A stretch of 64,000 nucleotides of DNA, taken from positions 2,108,001-2,172,000 of the forward strand of contig KN832872.1 of the NCBI GenBank assembly GCA_000827325.1, given 5' to 3'. The notes beneath the pieces are model-generated. The model was not told where the DNA came from and did no database searches. It worked only from the letters and a program-made list of their open reading frames with translations. This DNA is from Oidiodendron maius Zn (lineage: Eukaryota; Ascomycota; Leotiomycetes; Myxotrichaceae). Below are positions 45,862 to 56,169 of the stretch, one piece after another. How positions within the stretch are numbered: the first letter of the stretch is position 1; each line of letters begins with the position of its first letter. The translations under genes were made by a program, and so were the position numbers.

Positions 45862-46960
45862 AGTATCAGCACAACAGATATTGAGATTTTCTTCCAGGGG
45901 CTTGATACAAGTCGTTGAAAATGCCCCTCAAATCGATCTCTGATCATCCCAGAACACCTAGAATATCTTATAGATAACACTAGAAGCAGGCACGCAGTGA
46001 TCCCTGCACGCACATTGCTTGTCTGTCATCGAATACCTAACAGGGCCTCACTAATCGCCATTTAATAACACCACTGTTGGAAGAATGGAAGAGTCGCGAC
46101 CGAGCGGTACTCGGGCGGCACAGCCATCGGACGAGTCTCATTCTCGACTAGGTTACAGCTGCGGGGACAATCACCGATCTGCAAGAGCGTGGGCGAGATG
46201 CGGCTGATCGAGCCCCAACCCCCGTGCAAGATAGGCACAATTTGTCCTACAGGGAGTTGATATAGCTATCAGCTGCTACCAAGGTGGACACGCGGCATGT
46301 AGAGGATGCACGGCACACGGCACGGGAGCTAAAGCTTACATAGCATCTGCAAACTAGCAAGTCTACTACGAGAATTCCCGAACCGGGGGAGGATCAGGCT
46401 CCGAGAATCTTTTCCCGCCTCCTAGTACCTTCCGTAAGCAGGCCAATGCACTTGGCGAGGGAGGGACTTGATGGCCTCTCATGTGCGCCGGAGGAGTATT
46501 TCTCACGGGAGCCACATGTCGCGCCTTGCTACCGGACAAGAAGACGGACTTTTGAGCTATTGTCAGCGCTATGACGGGAGTGCGTCTTAGCTTTACAGGG
46601 CCATGCTTAAATGTACGGCATGTGCAAGCTTACGGCCGAAGCAACACAGTTCATCCTAGCTATTGGCCGCATATAGTAGTAAAAAGACTTCAGCCCGCCC
46701 GACTCACGCCCAGGCATCATCCAAGGCATCGTCCAAAAATGACGCCTTGGTTGATAAGCACTAAGGATGGAGTGACATGTAGCCTAGGAGTACTTGTTGG
46801 TTTTGGCCTAGATGTTCGGATTTCCCACGCATGTGGCGGCATAGGCTGCTTTGCAGTAGATACTGTATCCGTGTGTCCTTACGTAGATAAGTACTGGAAG
46901 TGCATCCCCTGCTCTGCGCTTCATGGGTTCCCTGACCAATATAAATACGTAGATGTTCCG
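45862..46960. other. Intergenic region between the divergent MYB genes (MYB-1 side)
   Basis: This holds the MYB-1 promoter region. A 40-codon open frame at about 46085 has no known match. An imperfect inverted repeat of about 160 bp starts near 46853; its inner arms (CCCTGCTCTGCGCTTC and GAAGCGAAGAGCAGGG) run into the MITE that follows. Confidence 0.4.
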
Positions 46961-47302
46961 AGAAGCGAAGAGCAGGGTGTGCAGTCACTGTATCTACCTG
47001 CATCTCACTAAAGTCCCTGTACTGCAGTGCTTACTATCCCTCCCCTTGAATAAATGTCACCTCTCTACTGTAGATCCTTCGAACTGCTTAGCTCAGACAA
47101 GTATGACATGAAGGATTTTTGCCCTGTGCATCCAATCAGAGCTTACAGAATACCTCGAGATATGCTCTTACAAGTTAAGCAGCCTTAGAGCGAAAAGTGG
47201 GGAGGTGACATTTATTCAAGGTGGGGGATAGTACAGCCTTGAAAGACCTTGTCGTTTCAACTTCCCCCTGCTAGCGTAGGCAGTGGCTGCCAGACGAAGG
47301 GA
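46961..47302. mobile_element. Disrupted MITE of the 41311 family, carrying a second MITE
   Basis: The segments CACTAAAGTCCCTGTACTGC and CCCCCTGCTAGCGTAGGCAG match, in the same order, the body and right end of the MITE at 41311-41499, including a right end CAGACGAAGGGA followed by TA. Between them sits an unrelated TA-flanked MITE (47037-47228). The left end is blurred and its position is approximate. Confidence 0.6.
47037..47228. mobile_element. MITE inserted in an older MITE
   Basis: The ends are TCCCTCCCCTTGAATAAATG and the complement of TCCCCCACCTTGAATAAATG, inverted over about 27 bp with two or three mismatches. TA flanks both sides (47035-47036 and 47229-47230). The 192 bp element has no coding capacity and its TIR sequence differs from the other two families in the window. 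Confidence 0.8.
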
Positions 47303-47494
47303 TATGTGATACGCGAAGATGCTTGCTTCACGGCTTCCTTCCCGTGCATCCCGCTTGTTTTGCTTCGGCAGCACCAACAGTTTGTTTTCATCAAGGCCAT
47401 GCCAATACCTGGTCTTTCCCCTACTTTCCCCCGAACTCCCAGCGCTACAATTTATAGGAGCAACAGTTCAGTCTTTTTGGCGTCTTCCCAGAAC

Positions 47495-48991
47495 ATGCCA
47501 AGTGCCAGAAGAAATTGGACGCCAGACGAGGATGCTCTTCTCCGCCGTGCCGTACAACTTGGTGAGCCTTGCTTATTCCTGTCTCATGGCATGGTCGTGG
47601 CCTGATTCTAAATAGCTCAATCTCAATCCCGGCCACTACTGTGGAGAGAGCTAGCGAAATCAGTTCCAGGACGATCGAATAAAGGCTGTCGCAGAAGATG
47701 GTGGAATAGTCTAGCAGGTGGTACGACCAAGGGGCCTTGGTCTACGGAAGAGGACGAGCGACTGATCGCAGCCGTTCAAAAGTACGGAACGCGTTGGCGA
47801 CAAGTCTCGCGGGAAGTTGGGTCAAGAAACGCTGACCAATGCTCGAGTCACTGGTGTCAGGTGCTAGATCCGAATATTAACTATTGTGACTGGACTCCGC
47901 AAGAGGTTTCTTCCCTTTCCAAACAAACAGTGATGCGCTACTGAGGGATCACTAACAATGGTCAGGATACGGACTTGTTGCACGCTATTCTTACCCATGG
48001 CACCAACTGGACCACCATTGCCGCCTCTCATACGCCGGCCAGAACCACTCTTGCTGTTAGGAATCGCTACTCGACCTTGCGGTTGAAGAACGCCAACGTG
48101 AATAGACACAGAGCAAACGGCGAAGAGGTCGACAAGGCAGTGTCCAAGGATACAGGGTCAAGTAATGACATAAATGGGATCTTTCAAGCCCAAGGATGGG
48201 ATGGGGCTGAAGGGACATCTGAGTCAGACGATGAAGACGACGGAGACGATGGAGATGAGGACGACGAGGACTGTTATAAAGAGGATGTTGAAGAGGAGGA
48301 TATACAAGATGTCGATATGGAGGACACAACTCAGGAGAAAGATAACGCAGCGCAAGCGAAAGACACAGCCAACTCCAGCGCCGCGTACCGAAGGGACACC
48401 ATGACAATCCAGGTCCCAGACTCGAGCTTCATTACATGGGACAAACAAAGCCAGATCAATAACCGAACAAATAGTTCCACCGGCCATACGACTCCGCCTA
48501 CAATGTCCGTGGATAACCATACACTGTATGACGCTCAACTCAAATTCGGCAGCAGCTCTTCTCTGCCGTATCCGGCTCCCAGCGGGAGATATTACTACGA
48601 GCAGGACCCGGATTCAATGGGCCTGGGTTTGCCATACACAGCATACGGTGGGTGTTTTGTATTCTCCGAGTTTCTCCGCCTCACATCAACTACTCTCGCT
48701 AACATCCCAGCAGATACAAGCCCCTTGGAATCGCATGCAGACTTGCCCATGTTGTCTGGCTTTCAGACTTCATCCCAGTCAACACCGACTCTTTCAGCAG
48801 ATGCGCCTGTTCCTATGAGTATGGGCCTTGGGACGCCATTGAGCACGAGGTCTTCCACAGGAAGCCCGCACTCAACTGTGTATAAAGTATCCGTAAACAT
48901 GGTCTGCACACGCGGGCAGTTAGATGCCGTCCTGGGTCAGCTGGCCGATGTAGGCTCGGGTGTGACGATAAAGCTGGACACAAAGTCATAG
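47495..48991 (+). CDS. MYB transcription factor with three repeats (MYB-2)
   Basis: Predicted exons are 47495-47561, 47616-47905, 47966-48647 and 48711-48991, giving 439 residues. The last intron (48648-48710, GTGGGT..CAG) is 63 bp and in frame, so it could be retained (460 residues). I prefer splicing because MYB-1 has an intron at the same place. The protein starts MPSARRNWTPDEDALL and has three MYB repeats closely matching MYB-1 (R2 KGPWSTEEDERLIAAV; R3 DWTPQEDTDLLHAI). A long Asp/Glu-rich stretch and the C-terminal unit YKVSVNMVCTRGQLDAVL follow. An extra intron (47906-47965) splits repeat 3 and is absent from MYB-1. It is a nuclear DNA-binding regulator by family; targets are unknown. 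Confidence 0.82.
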
Positions 48992-49696
48992 AATACCCAT
49001 CGAACGAATGCAGGAAGATTAACTCGCTTAGTTTAGGTTCTGAGTTAAATTAAACCATCTAAGATCACTCTCCCATCTGATGTTCACCGCTGCTAAACAT
49101 TCGTGGTTCTCACCTCACGTGTTGCTCACTTACCTATTTATCTGGGTTGTCTTCATTTTCACGCTGACACGTGGCTGGTCGTGCTGCTCGTGGCTTGACG
49201 CCAGGCCAACAGGTACTCGAGGATTTGTGACAGGCAATAGACGCCAGAATGCTCGTGGGCGGCACAGGTACAAGTGCTGCCGAGCCGTGTTCGGAGCCCG
49301 AAAAACCAAGCAAGTGGCGGGAAAGCCTGCAGATTGATCGGAAGAGCCGTAGGGTTCTACAGCCCAACCTCACTGCATGAGATTGTTTTCCAAATCCGGG
49401 CTAGGGCGTGTCATGATTAGCCCCCCTCCTCAGCCCTTCAACTACTCGTCGTACTACCTGGTGTTAGATATTGTCCTGGGTAAGCAGACGCGGCATACTC
49501 TGTTCTCGCCTGGGAGCAATGGGAAACATGTACAAAGTAAGCATATACGCTTATTCATCGCCCCAGCAGCTGGGTTATGTGGTTGATAAATGTGCTGCTG
49601 GGTTCAGACACAGCTCGCATCAGATCTCGTCCAGCCCCTTCCAGACCATCACAGAAGAGACAACCTCAAATCCACAGTAGAGGAAGGGCGACCACC
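48992..49696. other. Intergenic, no gene seen
   Basis: MYB-2 3' flank and upstream region of the secreted-protein gene. Short open frames on both strands overlap and look like chance. Pyrimidine-rich leader sequence precedes the ATG at 49697. Confidence 0.4.
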
Positions 49697-50434
49697 ATGA
49701 AGTGTCTACTGCCAATCGCCCTGTTTCCGGCCCTTCTGGCGGCCATGGACCATCGCCGCAATTCTCCCTCGCCGTCTTCCCAAATCAGGCTCCGTTATCC
49801 ACCTGTCATACAGGCTGACCACAGCTGGGTAGCACCACCCTACGCCTGGAACTTCGGCCACTGGTACCCAACGTACACCTCGTTCCCGGCATACCTGAGC
49901 CTGTACAACTTCCAGAGCGACATCTATCCACAATTCCCCACCACGCAGGCCGCAGCCGACCTCCGGCAAAACCTCGACCTCGCATCGTACAACCTGCCAG
50001 TTACTGGCAACAGCACGGCCGACGATTACGTCTACACGGCCTTTGGACTGGACACACCGGCGCCCGAGATCGGATCGGCCGTGTTCAACTTCACCGGCCA
50101 GGGATACTGGCATCTCACCAACTACTACATGTATATCGCGTGGGGGTACGACACCGAGGGCTATGGCTACTATGTCCAGTACGAGACGCCCGTCGAGGTC
50201 GGCGGCGATGGCGACATTGCCATCGTCAGCCGCAAGCTGGGCGGCCCGAGCCCGGCGACCACGACGGCGATTTTCCATGCTCTCAATACCACGTTTGCAG
50301 GCGAGACGCGGGGCAATCTGGCCAAGTATGCCGAGAACCTGCAGAAGCTCAAGACGGACGGGAGGCGTAACGGACAAGGCATTGTGCCTTGCGACCAAGC
50401 CTGCGTGCTGAATGCCTGGATGGCGGGATTGTAG
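49697..50434 (+). CDS. Small secreted protein of unknown function
   Basis: The ATG at 49697 sits in an ideal fungal context (ACCACCATGA) and opens a signal peptide (MKCLLPIALFPALLAAM). The frame is open 40 codons further upstream, but that part has no features. The 245-residue intronless product is rich in Tyr, Trp and Phe (DHSWVAPPYAWNFGHWYP; GYWHLTNYYMYIAWGYD), has several N-glycosylation sequons, and ends with a two-cysteine segment (GIVPCDQACVLNAWM). GC-rich third positions support real coding. I do not recognise a catalytic motif or a named domain. A beta-rich secreted fold is an impression only. It lies between MYB-2 and the Helitron relic. Confidence 0.75.
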   Translation: MKCLLPIALFPALLAAMDHRRNSPSPSSQIRLRYPPVIQADHSWVAPPYAWNFGHWYPTYTSFPAYLSLYNFQSDIYPQFPTTQAAADLRQNLDLASYNLPVTGNSTADDYVYTAFGLDTPAPEIGSAVFNFTGQGYWHLTNYYMYIAWGYDTEGYGYYVQYETPVEVGGDGDIAIVSRKLGGPSPATTTAIFHALNTTFAGETRGNLAKYAENLQKLKTDGRRNGQGIVPCDQACVLNAWMAGL

Positions 50435-50950
50435 AAACCCGAATACCGGGTGTGGCGAAAGTGGGAGGGTTTAACCTACGTGGTGTACGTGAGCTTTGCT
50501 GGCTAGAAATTGCAAGATGCAGATTTCACGGAGAAAATTGTCGCCAAGTGTGCATTGTTTACTTCTCGGGTGGCGGGCTGGCGAGCTCTCGTCCCTGCAA
50601 AGCACCCATCCACGATAGTACTAAATTGAGAAATGCTCATACGAATGCAGCCGCATAGTATATCACTCACCCCGTATGAAGAGAGAGCATTGATCAGCTA
50701 CTATTCTGGCTTTGTCATTCGACTAAATAGATCAATAATAATACCATATGATCCAATATTGCAAGCAAAAGAATGGGAAATGGACGTGAACACTAACTGG
50801 GTTGTGTCGAATAAGGGTGTATAGCTGCTGCCACAACCCGCACCACGTCTAGAGCTCCCTTTGCAACTCGAATCTTGTCTGCCGCTTCCCCCTCCTCTCG
50901 AACTATGGCCCCGTTCCGCTACAGCCGCTAGTACAGTTTCAAACCATGGG
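50435..50950. other. Intergenic, no gene seen
   Basis: 3' flank of the secreted-protein gene. The stretch from about 50640 is AT-rich with a short open frame of no known family. Confidence 0.4.
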
Positions 50951-50969
50951 CTTTCTTCCCACTAAACAA

Positions 50970-52360
50970 TGGGGGTATATGCAGAGGTGCAATATGGCTG
51001 TAGAAGATATGAAGATGGAAACGTGCCTTTACTATAAGAGCGTTAGGTTGCGATGGATCTAGAGAACAGCATTTGCCCTGCGTGCTTCCTTTGGGACGAG
51101 CGTGACCAGAGCCCTTACCTAATGTCCGCGGAGAACGAGATAGACCCAGGAGATATTCTAGCCTACCTACCAGAGCTAATACAGGTCAGGGAGATAATTA
51201 TCGCCCGCTCGCATGTGCAGATAATAGTACATCATTACTATACCCAAGACACTATATAAGTTTTATATATAACACAGTCCAGACGGCTAGCGTACCCCTT
51301 AACCTTCCTTCCAAGCCTGGTATCATAGTCTTACAGCCCTTAGATTAAGTAGTGAAAATAATCCACGGTATCAAGGCTAGTTCTAGTCTGACTTTTAGGT
51401 CTGTAAAAGGCGCATTCTTACCTAGCTATGGTTCTTAAAGGTACACTACCCGGATTGCCAATATATTACTATCTCTCCAACTAAATCAATACTCTCTTAG
51501 TAGATAATGATATTTCCTTGTCCTTTTACGGCAGTCGTGAATAATCAAGCTCAGGGGGTGGAAGATTAACCACCGCCTTCAGCCAAGCTTCCATCTCCAA
51601 TCTCTTACTCTATAGTCCCGAATCTCAACATTACTACGACCGAGGTGGATCTAATCTTAGAGGAGATTGCCGGCCAGAAGCAACCACTTCCTAGCCTCCC
51701 TACACCCTCTGTTCGATATACCCCTGTCGTTAAAGGCATCTAGAAAGGACCGGGATCTTTACTGTTGCCTTCCCTACCCTGTATCCTATAGGCTAGACTG
51801 GCTTCAACGCTCCACCCATACACAAGGTAGACTTGAACGATTACGCTTAGTATCTGATGCGTATTCGCGATGGCAGGTTTGGCCAGTACCCACGCTAGCG
51901 GTTCTTTGTCTTTAATATCCTAATGCGTCGTAAGGCAAACAGCTCTGCCCGATTTTACTTCTCTAGAACGTTTAGTCTTAAGGATCTTAGCCGCGATAAG
52001 CCTGCAGAAGCACTACTTATGGACAAGGGTCTCTTGCATTAGATCATTTATTTAAGGCTCTAATTTAACGGCCGCTTGGCCGTACTAGAGGAATAGGAGA
52101 AATAGCTCAGAAGCTAAAGCCTGCTTTCTCTCGCCTAGTATATCACCTATCTTATAACGTTTAGTGCAGTTAATATATAATAGCATAACTTACATTAACA
52201 TTTCCCTGCCTTTTTAGACGTTATAACCACTAATGATACTTCTTGGTATAACTTTGCCTAGGATCGGGTCTAGGACTACCTATATCTCATCGCTCACTAC
52301 TTACTCCTTCGATTCTAGGCGCTTACTGACCACGTTATGCGGAAAGGCTTAGACTAACCA
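50970..52360 (+). mobile_element. Decayed Helitron (DUF6570 / Helitron helicase-like region)
   Basis: Between about 51053 and 51259 the plus strand reads DLENSICPACFLWDERDQ, LMSAENEIDPGDI, AYLPELIQVREIIIARSH and VQIIVHH. This is the conserved region that precedes the Rep/helicase part in fungal Helitrons (DUF6570). Further on come LMRRKANSSARFYFSR-like text near 51920-51980, SLKDLSRDKPAEALLMDK, a segment matching LHRHFPGFLD near 52190, and AHYLLLRFXAFTDHV near 52290-52330, in family order. Many stops and frame changes interrupt it, and no Rep HUH motif or helicase domain follows, so this is a truncated, dead copy. I could not locate the terminal TC or CTRR ends. Confidence 0.7.
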
Positions 52361-52946
52361 CTAGTCTAACGCTTTTTTCTTTTCTCAATCGCTCTTTACT
52401 GGTTTAGTAGTAACCAAGAACATTGATCACAAGGTGTAGCTATTTGCTCCAGCCTAAAATCAGGAGACGCTTAACTAGCATACGCCGGTAATCACTATAG
52501 ATAGCTAACACGGATGTTCAACCTCTATATTGTCTTACGTGAGAAAATCGTTTCTAAGCCAGAAAGGTCGTCTATGTTTTATATAGAACTATAGTTACAA
52601 GTCAAAGCAAGGATATCGCTGTATATAGAAGTTGCACAATCTCATTGAAACTGTCCTACCCACAAGAATATTGTGTATCTAGACCCCAAGATCTAAAAAA
52701 GAGCATAGGGAGGCTCACACGTGAAATTTGCTTCTGAATATGGGGTTATTGCAGGTACGGGGTATAGTGCTTATCAGTGTTACCAGGTGTGGTGACCATC
52801 GGGACTTCTATATTAAATCAACGGGAACTAATAAAATAAAACATCTGTATTTTCCAACACTGGTCACCTGGTCACGCAGGCGGGGGACCTGCTGCATCAC
52901 CCAGTCTCACTATAAACATGGTTGAAATTCGGCGAATCCCGGGTCC
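52361..52946. other. Helitron remains or spacer, 3' flank of the GMC oxidoreductase gene
   Basis: No coding sequence seen. An imperfect inverted repeat (TTACCAGGTGTGGTGACC and CACTGGTCACCTGGTCACG) lies at about 52778-52875. Confidence 0.35.
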
Positions 52947-54988
52947 TTAGTATTTGGTGTTCTTAATATCAGCGGCCTGTTTCTCGGCAAGCGTGTCTGT
53001 TTTCCACCGTCAGCCTTGACTCTCAACAAACAATGCCAACGTCTGCTCTCCCGCACTTACAAACTTGGATCTGAGGAGCCGGTCCCGGCGGCAAGAAGGG
53101 GAAGGAAGAGGAGTCAATGACTCTCACTGCACGAGGGTTGTCAGCTGATCTTGCTCTTAGATATTGTTAGGTCTGGCCGGTTCGGGCCACGACTCACATT
53201 TCTTCACGCCGAATACCCGGCCGCGGCTGTCAACGACGGCCAAGGGATCATCCGCTTTGCCCATCTTGTTGCTGGAGAAGGCATGCTGGAACGGTTGGAT
53301 GTAACCCCTGAGAAAGTCGAGGATCTGCTCGTCAGTCTGCACTTGCACACCAGGGACAGTCTCGGGGCCGATCAAGGCGGGGCCAATGACACTAGACGCG
53401 AGGGCTTGGCGGACGCGCTTGAAGCCGGCGAGCATGACATCGACGTCGGACGGGTGGGTAAACATGGCGGGGTTGATCAATGGGGGGTCGCTGTTGCTTG
53501 ACGAGGCGATGGACACGTTGCCCACCGACTGCGGTGCGAAGAGGACGGCAACCGTGGTGGCATAGTTGCCGCCTGGGACCGGCGGGACGCTCGAGTTGAC
53601 GAAGCTGCTGGGGATTGCGCTCGGCACGAAGGCGTACGCAATCTCGGGCCAGTCGGCCGGCAGCTTATCCAGCGCCTGGTTTGTCACTGTGGAGAAGTTT
53701 ACGCGGAGCTCGGCGGGAATCTTCTCCATAGCCATCTGGTCGCCTCCGACGCTGGCCAACGGGCCCCTTGCATAGTTGTTGAAATCACTAATGGCTTGTC
53801 CCAGATAGGCTGGGTCCTCGAGTTCCGATCCTGTTATCATATTGACTTGGTGCGATATGTAGATGACAATGTGCTCCCGGAGGTTCTGGCCAACACCGGG
53901 TCGGTCTGCGATGACGGGGATATCTAGGGACTGAAGCAGGGCCTTGGGTCCGACACCCGACACCATGAGCATTTGCGGGGATTGGAAGACGCCTGCGGAC
54001 AGGAGAACCTCCTTGCGGGCCGAGATGATGCAGTTGGCACCGACCTGAACACCGATCGCCTCTTTGTTCCCATTGAAGACAATGCGCTGGGCCATGGTGT
54101 TGTTAAAGAGCGCGAGATTCCTCCGGCCGACCACGGGGCGCAAGTAAGCCGCCTCGGATGAGGAGCGGAAGCCGGTGGTATGGTTGACCGTGTTCATGTG
54201 GAACGAGTGCCCCAGGAGATTGCCGTTGATAAATGCATTCACCTTCTCGATGCCAATGGCTTGCCACGCGACCGAGAGCCACGTGCCCCATGACTGGGCG
54301 TAGGCCGGATAGGTAACGGCGAGACCGCCTCCCTCCGAGGTGTCGTTTGGATCGTACATCGGAGTCGCATTGGCGAAGCGCTCCTGGTTGTCGGGAGGGG
54401 TGAAGTTCATCGTCCGGGCATAAAACTCCAACATGTTATCGTACAGGAAGGAATTGTCGCCGACCGCATCGGCAAACATCTGATGGGCACCTACAGACGA
54501 ATGCCCGTACGCCATGGAGTTGATGTCGCTACAGCCGCCAAAGGCCTTTGGCCGAAAATAGGGGCGGGACTGATTGAGTAGCCCCTAGTAAATGGAGTTT
54601 AGCCATGCTGGATCTCTCACGAAGGTCCGCGAGAGAACGGGGTGAGGGGGGGGGGACCGACGCTTTGTGGAGTGGTGCTGAACGGCCACATCATGGGATC
54701 CATGGTGTTGTAGAAGTTGCCCGCGTACATGGGAACCTGCGTCCAGTTCCCATGGACCTCTTCCGGGAAAGTGCCAGCCTCAATGACCGCAACTGTGGTG
54801 GCAGGATTCTCCGTGAGCCGGTTCGCCAGAACCAGGCCTGCAGTGCCTCCACCGATGATCACATAGTCAAATCTCTGGCCTAGATTCGGGTGTGGGCAAG
54901 AGGAGGAGGGCACGGAAGGCACTGCGGATGCGGAGCCCAGGAGCAACCCCGTTACGAGAAGCAGCGGTCCACAGCCATGACCACGCAT
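52947..54988 (-). CDS. Secreted GMC (glucose-methanol-choline) FAD oxidoreductase, four exons
   Basis: Flavoprotein oxidising an alcohol to a carbonyl. Predicted exons are 54988-54662, 54584-53198, 53126-53061 and 52996-52947, giving 609 residues. The start opens a signal peptide ([17 protein letters not shown]), so it is secreted or luminal. Motifs: FAD dinucleotide fold [22 protein letters not shown] signature 1 region [14 protein letters not shown], signature 2 [17 protein letters not shown], and the C-terminal tail [14 protein letters not shown]. The first intron has an unusual donor (GTCGGT); without splicing, the frame would break just after a poly-C run. A catalytic His is present in [10 protein letters not shown], but the second catalytic position, normally His in PPGHPQ, reads PPGPAPQ here. 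It resembles the patulin-synthase branch. Same strand as the P450 upstream, within the tailoring cluster. Confidence 0.85.
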
Positions 54989-56169
54989 GATAGATGGTTT
55001 GCCTGGTTCCTGATAGCGATAGAGGTGCGGGTGGGACGTGGAAAGACAATGGCGGAGGAGTGAGACGGCGACTCGAGTGGCGGGCTCCCGGTTCTATTTC
55101 TATTTCTCCCTCGTATGCCAGCGACTCGGCCTCGTCGCGTCAGTCTCGACACCAACTCTGCCATTACGTACGGGCTAGAACTGAAGGCTTTAAGGTTAGG
55201 GGTGCTGGCCAGCCTTTCTGAACCAGCCAGGCAGTCCGCCGTCCGAGCGTGCTGACGATGACATTCCGCTGGAGAATCCCATTGGGTGTGTGATCCGTGG
55301 GAAGGCGGCGCCGCGGCAGGCTTTGTGGAAAGGAGTTACTCAGTGTCGTGAAGATTGGTGATGTGAGAAGATGCGACTGGCGGGGAGCCAGTATCTGCAC
55401 GTGAGCTGAAATTCCCCTTCCCGCATGGTTCCAGCTGACGGCACGACTACTGTCCGATCCTGCCGCCCCCCGGAATGGGACCAACCCAAGACGGGGGCAG
55501 GAGTGGCACCAGATCCTAATCCCAAATCATATGTACCGCAGTAACTGTGTACCTGACATGGGGGGTTCGTTGACATTCGGCCGCCACGTGGCCGCACCCT
55601 GATTCCGAGGGCTTCTCATTTAAATAGATATTGGAGACGGGGTTGTCAACTGCAATGCACGTGATCCTTCAGGGAAACACGACGCTATCGTTCCCCTTAT
55701 ACTTAAATATACGTAAGATTCTGTACGGCATCAAGTATTTTTGAAGCTGTTTTGAAGCTGTTTTGAAGACATTTATAGCCACAAAAACACAACGGTTAGG
55801 AGGGTGGGGGCGGGGGTTGGTTACGGTTAGTCAGGGGGTTGGAGGGTGTTTGAATCCCCATATTAGTATACCTTTTGTAAATTAAGTGGTGTCTTGGTAA
55901 GGGTAGGCGAAATATGGCCATGGTAGAGCTGAACCCTATATTTACAGCAGAATAAAGATTAGACGCACATCTTCAAGGTACAGTATGGCATATACATTAC
56001 ACCTGCGTCTCGCTTAAGTCGACATGGGGAGACAGGTTGATAACAGCACCCAGTATTAGTTAAAAGGGGAACTACCAACCGGGCCACGGTACGACGACGG
56101 ATTCGAGTTCAACGGTCACAACGAGGAGGAGCAAGCCAAATTGATCTATCCATTCAGGGCGCGTAAAAA
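54989..56169. other. Intergenic between the GMC and P450 genes, no gene seen
   Basis: This holds the GMC promoter region. CCACGTGGCC near 55584 contains an E-box CACGTG. A direct repeat of GAAGCTGTTTT (two units and a part) lies at about 55742-55766. GT-rich text follows near 55800-55850. No coding signal. Confidence 0.45.

Noticed and set aside
49706-50398. A 230-codon open frame on the minus strand
   Set aside because: It is the antisense shadow of the secreted-protein gene, which has the signal peptide, start context and natural composition.
54585-54661. A frameshift or dead copy of the GMC oxidoreductase at the poly-C run
   Set aside because: Removing 54661-54585 as a GT..AG intron with a good branch-like GGCTAAAC joins TTPQS directly to GLLNQSRPY in frame, matching the family, so splicing is the simpler reading.
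55742-55766. A tandem repeat array of GAAGCTGTTTT
   Set aside because: Only about two and a half units; too short to call an array or minisatellite.
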